Shown here piece after piece: positions 56,247 to 64,000 of a stretch of DNA of 64,000 nucleotides. The stretch is taken from contig CM042692.1 of the NCBI GenBank assembly GCA_023614405.1, forward strand, positions 118,475,503 to 118,539,502, given 5' to 3'. The DNA comes from Avena insularis. Its lineage: Eukaryota > Streptophyta > Magnoliopsida > Poales > Poaceae. The position numbers and the translations under genes are program-made. Under the pieces are notes generated by a model. That model was not told where the DNA came from, searched no databases, and worked only from the letters and a program-made list of their open reading frames with translations. How positions within the stretch are numbered: the first letter of the stretch is position 1; every line of letters starts with the position of its first letter.

Positions 56247-58209
56247 ATTCCCATGATTCTCGGTGCTGACCCAAGATCCCCTCCGCCACGCCCACCCCAC
56301 TGCCGGCTTTGCCACGCCGCTGCTCGAGCTCCCGGACGCCGCCGTGACCACTAACCCGTCCGGCCGGATTCTTCCGCCCAGCAACCTTCTTCTTCCTGCC
56401 CGGCGACCAGCCTAGGTCCAGATCAACAGCCGTGGGGGCTAGATCGACGGGCGAGGAATTTTCATCTAGCGTTCCTTCTGGTTATTCTTCTCTGCCACGC
56501 AGGTTGTGTAGGCCCGCACGGCAGCCATGGTGCCGACCAGGACGAAGATGGAGTTCATCTGTGCAGATGTACTATGACGACTGGCGGCTGAAATAGCCCA
56601 TATCGGACCATTGCTGCTTTGCTACCCGCCTGGTGTTTCCGTGGCTGCCTTCCCAAATTTGATTGGTACTCCTTTTCTTTGATGTCTACCCATGTAAGCA
56701 TCGTTTTCACTGGCCTTCCTGTTCAAATGAGAGATGCCTACTTTTCTGCCTTATTTCGATAGGCTAACGAATGCCAATACGATTGTTCTAAACCTGCTAT
56801 TCCGTTTAGGTTCCATCTAATGAATGGCCCCTCTCCTCCCGTTTGAGGAAACACGATAACCTATCTTTGGCAAGTATTGATTCATCTCTGTCTCTCTTTT
56901 TGCGGGTGATTACTCTCTCTGAATTTGCCCGACAGCCATTTGTCACCTGAGATTCAACTCGTTGCATGTTTCTGCGCCAATTAAACTATGTTGCAGGTGT
57001 GTACCTCTGGAAACGGAGGACCGTGGCGGCCGGAAACATCGCCACCGTGAACGATATCAAGGGCCGATTCTCACGCTTAGCCCACCGCTGCCTGCCGCGC
57101 ACAAAGGGGGATCTGAGTGGGTTGTCTAGAATAATAGGAAAACTGCCATCCGTGACATCACCTTGCAACGTTTCAGGATAGGAGATGAGTCTCAGTGGGT
57201 TGTCGAGATGCATGCCGTCAAGTTAGTCCAGTAGTCAGAAATACATAAAGCCCAGGTATCATGCTCTGATCTTCCCTGTACACTAAACCATTGTGGTTTC
57301 CATTTGCAGGAACCAATCAAATATACTCGCTATAGTTTCTTACTTTTCTAGAGTCTGTTATCCTAATGTTTTGATGGCGAGTAGTAGCTTAGTTTGCCTG
57401 AACATGAATAATCTTATACTACTTCAATGTGCAGCATAGACCGAGTAGCTCCAATATTTCATGAGTGTTCTTCCTTTGAAGGTTTATTTTATTATGCAAA
57501 ACTCTTTTCTTCTTGCAGATTTAATGGGAATAACTTTTATTTCACTTAGAAAAGAAATATGGTATATTTTTCTTTTGCCCTTGCAGATTTAACATTTTTT
57601 GCAAGTGTCCTTAAATATATTTTTATATTTTTATATTTTTATTTACTATTGGTTTTGATAATTCTTTCTAGAAATTTTGATATTTGTAATAGCTTATACA
57701 CCTTTTAAATATCAATGGAGTGAGTATTAGTTTGACATGCATTGTGTGTGCAATATTACTCAGATTGAACTCACTTCATATTAGTTTGACATGCATTGCC
57801 CTGGTTCATGTCTTGTAGGACTACTATCCCTTTGGATGGGAACAAAAAGGCCACATTTTATTCACTCTTCATCTCGCAAAAGGTCAACATTGTTCGCTTT
57901 GCATTCAGCTGCGTGCGGTGCACTTACCTATCCTCTTTTTAGTTGGTTCTACATGAAAGGATAATTATGTCTTCAGTTAGCATGTTATTATGTTGATAGA
58001 TAACATATCAAAGGCTGTAATTCGTATCATCATTGATTGCTTGAAGTTAACTTTGTCAGATATAATATAGCAAAGACTGTTTATTTAGATCATCACCAAG
58101 CATGTTAGTCATTTGGAAGCCAAGTTTATCATCTAAATGCAACTTGTACCATGATTGCTTATAAAGGACAACTTAGTGATTACCATGTTAATCTGCCATG
58201 ATACATTCC
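56247..58209. other. Low-copy-looking DNA, intron-like, no gene resolved
   Basis: The first 250 bases are GC-rich and look like 5' exon or promoter DNA. The rest is T-rich with several TTGCAG/TTGTAG acceptor-like sites (for example about 57517, 57586, 57818) but no frame I can recognise. A 20-base direct repeat, TATTAGTTTGACATGCATTG, occurs at about 57727 and 57779. Confidence 0.35.
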
Positions 58210-58214
58210 CTGAC

Positions 58215-58700
58215 TAACGAGAGTTTAACTCATCAATGCCTATTGTTATGGACTTGGGTTTTGGAGAAGGGGGGCGCTGGAGGCATCAATCAGCTAGCAA
58301 ACAAGCACATAGGGACTCAAGGTTTACCTAGGTTCAGACCTCGTATAGGTCCTTACTCTTGCTTGTCTGCTCTTGGAATTATCGAGGGAGTCGAAAGTTA
58401 CAGGGGGTGCGCAGATGCAATCTGACGAGGTTGTGGAAACTAGGGTTGTGATTGTCCTCATCGCCGCCCCCTCCTAGCCTTTATATAGATAGTCTAGGTC
58501 TCGGATAGCAGGTTGAGTCAGTTATAAGTTAGGGTTTGTCCCTTTAAACCTTCTATCTTTGAGCTTTGCCTTGTGCTGCAAGCAGTCGGAGTCTCCGTGA
58601 GTTACCCGAATCCTGGACTGGGCCCTGGTAGCGCCGTGGGCTTCTGCCAGATCAGACCGTATATACCAAACTTGAGTACCTGTAAGGTATGCCCACGTCA
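58215..58700 (+). repeat. Left LTR of the LARD-like element
   Basis: 486 bp, TAACGAG to CCCACGTCA; followed by GTAGCCCCCGAGTGTCTGG. Confidence 0.8.
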
Positions 58701-60440
58701 GTAGCCCCCGAGTGTCTGGTTGAATTGTAGATTCAAGCAGAGACTTATGAAGTCTTTCGAGTGCATAGCTGAGCATATTTTCGAGTGCTTTGATTTGTGT
58801 CTTGATATACATGCCTGATTTATCCGATGTATCGGGATCGCTTAACTGCCTTAGGGCAAAACAACGCAATCTACTCAAACTCGAGTCCCTGGACTCGAAT
58901 TTGGAAAAGTGCTGGCGTAATTCGACTCAGTCCGCGGAGGTCTTATAGAGTTGAATCCCAGTGTGTAAGTGTGAGCACTCGACGCGTCCGTCAAGGCTTA
59001 TTCATCGTACCTGTAGGCATGGATTGTTTCTAGTAGAGCGCAGCAGGTGCGTTGTCAGACCTTCTTCAGGTCTTATCTTCACGCTGTAAGTGTGACATCC
59101 GAATTTTTGTTATCGCGGAGATGATTCGGGTGGCCTAGGAGACGTAGTCTCCTTATAGGGAAAATATGAGGCGGAGTCGCTAGAGCTTTTAAGTGTGGAT
59201 GTTATCAACACACTGTGTAATGTATAAGAAAAAAATCATAGGGTACGCGGCTAGCGCTCCCTATTGGAGTAACCCCGAGTGCCTATTTGAGTCGTAGACT
59301 CGAGTGGGGACTATAAGTATTTAGCGACTGCTGTCGTCTTTTGCTTGTTTCAGTCGAATGTGCTTTTAGCGCTTCCTATGGGAGTAACCCGAAGTCCACA
59401 ATCGAATTGTAGATTCGAGTGAAGGGTTTTTCGTGATGCTTGGATATCTTTACAAAATTCTTTGGGTGCGCGGCCAGCGCTCCTGGTAGGAGTAGCCCCC
59501 GAGTGTTTGATCGAGTCGAAGACTCGAGTAAGGGATAGAGTAGTCAAAATGTGCTCCTGCTGGAGTTGATGACGTCAGTGCTGACGGTGAGATGACCTCA
59601 GTTGCGTGTGTGAGCGGCTTTGACGTGACGTGACGAGTAGTGGGTCCCATTTTCTGACTTGGACTTGACAAGGCGTGCGTAATCTTCTGGTTTAACTGTG
59701 TCTCCTAGATTTCCGCGCGTAATGGGAGTAATGGGGTGACGGTTCGTCGTTTCCGAGTGTCTGTTCGAGTCGTAGACTCGAGCAGAGACTTGTAGTCATC
59801 GGTTGCATACACACAACCATCCGAAAGTGCTTCAAATGATATTGCGAGTGCCATCAATGCCGGCGCTTTTTTCGAATGCGCGATCAGCGCTCCCTATGGG
59901 AGTAGCCCCCGAGTCCTTAGTCGAGTGAGGAATCGGAGCGTGCCACTCGAAGATCTTGTATATGCACGTCCAACGCTCCAGTTTGGAGTAGCCCCCGAGT
60001 GTCTGGCGGAGTCGTAGACTCGGGCAGAGACTCGAGTCTTGTATCTTGCAGGCGTAGTCAAAAATCATGCGAGGAGAAACCATTGACCCGGAAGTGCATC
60101 GGGTCAGCGCCTCACGCATATAGAGCTTGCATCGACGATGCTGTAGTAGAAGTCGGTTTGGCGGAGTCATGCGACGTTTACCTAGGTCAGTCAACGACGC
60201 GGATGAAGTCAACAGAGTCGCTTCTATCGGGTGCGCGGACAACATCGTGTCTTTGTAGCATCAAGCGATGAAACCATCCGAGGAAGGACTCGACTCGGGT
60301 CTTGAGTTTATGGTGTAGCCAATTGTTTTGTTGACTCTTGTTGGAGGACCCGATAGAATAGCTCGACGCAGTCAACATCCTTGTAAGCTGCATAAAACAT
60401 TAAGAATTTTGAAGTACTTGTATCTTGTAAAGAATATTTG
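58701..60440 (+). repeat. Internal region with palindromic subterminal-type repeats
   Basis: The block GTGCGCGGCCAGCGCTCC, GGAGTAGCCCCCGAGTGT, CGAGTCGTAGACTCGAG recurs at about 59235, 59360, 59465, 59745, 59880 and 59965, usually 100-130 bases apart. CGAGTC-GTA-GACTCG is a perfect hairpin. No coding sequence. Confidence 0.75.
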
Positions 60441-60764
60441 CCTGTCGGTTTGCAAAGTAAAGTTCTGGTGCCAATCGAGTTGATACCTTTGCACTGCATG
60501 CTAGGCCTTTTTGTTAGCCTGATTACCCTTAGTCTTAGTACCTTGCCGAGGTACTCGGAGTTCAAGGATTCGACGATCAAGCAGAATCAGCTACTCGGGC
60601 TGTCGCGTATGAGGTGCTCGAGTGCGTGTAATCGATGGCACATTAGGTTACTCGAAGAGGGCGCATCCCCCGAGTGTTTCGAGTGCGATCAAAGTAAGAA
60701 AGAAATCATCTCTAAGTAGAGAACTTAGCTTTATGGGTAGTTGTCGTGGACAAAATCGATGTGG

Positions 60765-61190
60765 CCGTGGAGCGATGCGGTAACGAGACGCGTGGTGGAG
60801 TCGAAGATTGTAACAGGTTGCCGTTGCCGAAGGAGGCAGCATCTCGCCGGAGTCGAAGGCCGCAGCGAGTCGCTGGATCGCCAATGCTGAGGGAGCCCCC
60901 GAGTCGCTGGAGTCGAGGATCGCAGCGAGTTTGTCAAAGTCGAAGACTTTAGCGGGACGCCGGAGTTGAAGGAACCAAAAGAGCCACCGAGTCACTGGAG
61001 CCAAAGACCGTAGCTGGTCGCTGGAGCCGAAGATCGTAGTGGATCGCCGGAGCCGAAAGCGCCAACAGGTCTCGCGGAGGAGTCGACGGAACCCCCGTGT
61101 AGGGTCGATGTGGTCGAAGGAGTCGATGCGGTGGACGGAGTCGATGCAACCCTCGAGTATCGAGTCAACACGGTCAGACGGTGTCGGCGC
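60765..61190 (+). repeat. Degenerate array of about 30-bp GTCGCTGGAGTCGAAG units
   Basis: Phrases such as GTCGCTGGAGTCGAGGATCG, GTCGCTGGAGCCGAAGATCG and CGCCGGAGCCGAAAGCGCC recur about every 30 bases with drift. Open frames across it on both strands are by-products. Confidence 0.6.
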
Positions 61191-61939
61191 TGAGTGTCAT
61201 GTGGTAGACGGCGTAGTGGACACGGAGTTGGTAGATTTTTTTCATCCAGACTTGACATAGCAAACTTTTCGGACCTTTGTTTGGAGGGAGTCGACACTTC
61301 GGCGAGTGGTGTGGCGGACGTCTACTCGATCTTGTCTCCATGACCCAATCTGCATAGGTGTCAATTTACCTAGCTATCTCTTTTATACTGATTTTATCAC
61401 GTCTTGGTACTGAATATTAGTTCTTCATGCTTCTCGCCGATCGAGTTGATGTTCATGTGCTTGACCGGTCAACTTGAATTGCTGCTCTTGTTTTTCTCTT
61501 TTCTTGATTGCTGGCGCATACACAAAAGCTTGGCCGGTTGATGGAAAGTGGCAAGACAATTAATATGTGGTCTTTGACTTGCCCACTGTTTGTTGACGTG
61601 AGCATATAAGCAAAACTCGTTTTCGTCCAGTGCTTGATTATCCGGGCCAAAATCAGCTAAAGACCTTCACGTGGCGGAGAATTAAATGCTTTCTTTTTCC
61701 GATGTAAGCCTCAACATCGGACGATATGATACAGTGATCATTGGGCGGATCCCATTGGAGTATGCGACACGGCCTTGACTAATAATCTGGCATCAAGGAA
61801 TTGATCAACTGATTCCATCTAGATTTCCTCGCATGAAGTAGTAGTTGATCCCCTTGACACGGACGAGTCGTAGATCGCAAGTACTGGGGTCGTCGAGATC
61901 GCAACATCAGTGCGCCCAGTTCCCACAGACGGCGTCAAT

Positions 61940-62426
61940 TGACGAGGGTTTAACTCATCAATGCACATTGTTATGGACTTGGGTTTTGGAGAAGGAGGGA
62001 GCACTGGAGGCATCAATCGGCTAGCAAACAAGAACACAGGGACGCAAGATTTACCCAGGTTCAGGCCTCGTAGAGGTCCCTATTCCTGCTTGTCTGCTCT
62101 TGGAATTATCGAGTGAGTCGAAAATTACAGGGGGTGCGCAGATGTAATCTGGCAAGTTGTGGAAACTAGGGTTGTGATTGTCCTCCTCGCCGCTCCCTCC
62201 TAGCCTTTATATAGGTAGGCTAGGTCTCGGGTAGCAGGTCGAGTCGGTTAGAAGTTAGAGTTTGTCTCTTTAAACTTTCTATCTTTGAGCTTTGCCTTGT
62301 GCTGCAAAAAGTTGGAGTCTCCGTGAGTCACCCGAATCCTAGATTGGACCCTGGTAGCGCCGTGGGCTTCTGGCAGATCAGACCGTATATACCAAACTCG
62401 AGTACCTGTAAGGTATGCCCACGTCA
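61940..62426 (+). repeat. Right LTR of the LARD-like element
   Basis: 487 bp, TGACGAGGGTTTAAC to CCCACGTCA, followed by CTGAC. Confidence 0.8.
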
Positions 62427-62431
62427 CTGAC

Positions 62432-64000
62432 TATAAGTGCATAGCTGAATGTTTGGAGCCTGTGCTTAAAAATGTATTTGCTGCAAACAGAAGTTTGATA
62501 ATGCATTTTTGTGCTGGACGATTTGTGTTGTGTGGTGATTTTACTGCTCATGTTTGATAGTGTGTGTTTTCTTAATTTGTATCTGTCCACATGAACCAAT
62601 AAAAAAGATAAATTCTTATTTTGTAAGTTTTTTCTTGGTTCTTTTCATGTTCACATATTTGAAAAAAATTCCTTAGGTTAAGTCAGAATCACTACATTTC
62701 AGGCAATGCTTTCCTTTGGATGGTAGAGCACTAAAGATTCCAAATATCGAGTTGTAGACAATGGCCAGAAGCGTAGACAACATATGAATTTGTTGTGTCA
62801 TGCTACCAAGAATATCAAGCAATGCAACAATGTTTTTAACTAAAGATTCCAAATATCGAGATGACCATCTGAAGCTACTCCCACAGATGGATCTGATATT
62901 CCTGGCCGGCACTGTGGCGCGGTGTTCCCCGTGCCAGTGGTGTTGGGCTGGTGGGACTATGAACGAGGCACAACTCCAGCTGCACACCAGCCTCATCGTC
63001 GTTCATGATCCCTTCTCCTTAGTCCCATCTCAAGAGTGATCTAGCATGTTCAGGACTCAATTTCGAACGAAGACATGGTTCATTTGAATTGCAAGTATGT
63101 ATGCATTCCTTGCAGGATAATAGCTAGCGGTTATTGCAGAACAAGAAGATCATCCTTCTGTTTATTCAGGCCTTGACCTTGGAAAGTCAGGCATCATTGA
63201 CTGTTTGGAACGTTCCACCTTATGATGATGCTGCAGATATGGACATACCTTCTTTTTGAAATCGTTCTTAAGAATATACCACAACTTTTGGATAGTGTGG
63301 GACAACTTTTAATTGGGGGAATTTGCTTCAAAAGATACGGGAGTTTTGTCTCGAATTGTGTACATAAATTACATAAGCTTCAGGTACGTAGTGATGAATT
63401 TCTATAAGCCTTTTCTTGTTATCTTGTGATGGCTAGGTTTCATTTTGTTTGAACTAAAACATGCCGGTAGTATTTAGCTTCTTGAAACAAGCTATTCTAC
63501 ACTAAAAAGGAATGATCAATACTCAATAGAAAATCTGATATTGTTATATTTTCATGTAAGTGCACATGCGCAGTTATTTGGCTTTGGCTCCGATCTTGTG
63601 TTCATTTAAGATAAATATATTCTGAAGTGGATCTATCTAGGATGGACCCTTAGTCCTTATGTACTGTATGCGATGCAAGAAACACTCTTGTTATTGTTAT
63701 TTGGATGGCAAATATTCCTAGACTGTTGTGATGCCATGTAAATGTTTCTACTTTTCAAGTTTCTCCCATTAGATATTTACATATGGCTATGCTATCCAAA
63801 TATACTATCGAAGTTCGTTTAAAAGGTGTTTTCTAGATTTGCTTCGCTTACCATTCCATGTGATCTAAATTCAATATCTTTTTTCTTCTTTTGTAGGGTG
63901 AATATAAGGAGAGGCTTGTATGGATATTGTCCAAGAACAAGTGAAAGTTAAAAAGACCATGCTAGCCAGGGACCGATGATCCTTGATATTGGTCCTGTTC
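62432..64000. other. Low-copy-looking DNA at the right edge, no gene resolved
   Basis: T-rich and intron-like. A 22-base phrase containing AAAGATTCCAAATATCGAG occurs twice, at about 62730 and 62841. A plus-strand frame at 62800-63039 is open, but its product is unfamiliar. An acceptor-like TTTTGTAG at about 63890-63897 precedes a short open stretch reading to 63945. It could be part of a host gene running beyond the window. Confidence 0.3.

Larger units (their letters stand above)
58215..62426 (+). mobile_element. Non-autonomous element with 486/487-bp direct terminal repeats
   Basis: The flanking duplication is CTGAC (58210-58214, 62427-62431). Terminal repeats start TGACGAG (TAACGAG in the left copy) and end CCCACGTCA, giving the TG...CA ends and 5-bp inverted TGACG/CGTCA of an LTR. 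The internal 3.2 kb has no coding region, no convincing primer binding site after the left repeat and no purine-rich tract before the right repeat. It is best called a LARD-like LTR element. A relative is split at 22716-23522 and 40584-41347. Confidence 0.75.

Noticed and set aside
60648..61297. Frames of 100-118 codons on the minus strand
   Set aside because: By-products of the 30-base repeat array inside a non-coding element.
62673..63039. Overlapping plus and minus frames at the right edge
   Set aside because: Neither product matches a family I know, and there is no splice or promoter support.

Overview
This window is repeat-dominated plant nuclear DNA, most likely from a large-genome cool-season grass (Pooideae, perhaps Triticeae or a relative). 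The evidence is the element content: Athila-type Ty3/gypsy elements primed by tRNA-Asp, an LTR recognisable as the Sabrina/WHAM/Fatima type of wheat and barley, a CACTA tnp2 remnant, a Mutator-like element (MULE), a Stowaway end and MITE-like DNA. There is no bacterial architecture: no operons, CRISPR arrays or tRNA/rRNA genes. Element family names are from memory and were not searched.

Layout. 1-2242: low-copy-looking DNA with two exon-like segments, one RCC1-like. 2243-12668: nested and inverted copies of one very-long-LTR family. It holds a complete non-autonomous element (5410-12272, TSD ATCTG) and is flanked by a perfect 40-bp direct repeat. 13609-17847: a Stowaway end, then a 5'-truncated gypsy element with RT/RNase H debris and its 3' LTR. 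17848-19511: a minus-strand Sabrina/WHAM-like LTR. 19835-20700: a minus-strand CACTA tnp2 remnant. 21524-22500: a class II-like end with an inverted partner at 43860-44733.

22716-41347: a non-autonomous LTR element interrupted by an Athila-type element (23523-40578, TSD AATAC). That element's 5' LTR is interrupted in turn by a minus-strand Athila-type element (24827-32511, TSD AACCC). 41348-45872 holds class II fragments with an unrecognised multi-exon gene and a passenger ORF.

46124-55638 is the most interesting unit: a 9.5-kb MULE with terminal inverted repeats and a near-perfect 9-bp TSD. It carries four genes in two convergent pairs. On the plus strand are a MURA-type transposase (decayed) and a plant-mobile-domain gene. 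On the minus strand are an unrecognised acidic/basic protein and a GRF-zinc-finger-like protein. Both minus-strand genes have a TATA box with a cluster of E2F-like GGCGGGAA sites directly upstream.

55639-64000: a MITE-like hairpin element, intron-like low-copy DNA, and a 4.2-kb non-autonomous element with 486/487-bp terminal direct repeats (58215-62426, TSD CTGAC) rich in the palindrome CGAGTC-GTA-GACTCG. Nearly every coding region is broken. The clearest host coding signal is the small RCC1-like exon near the left edge.
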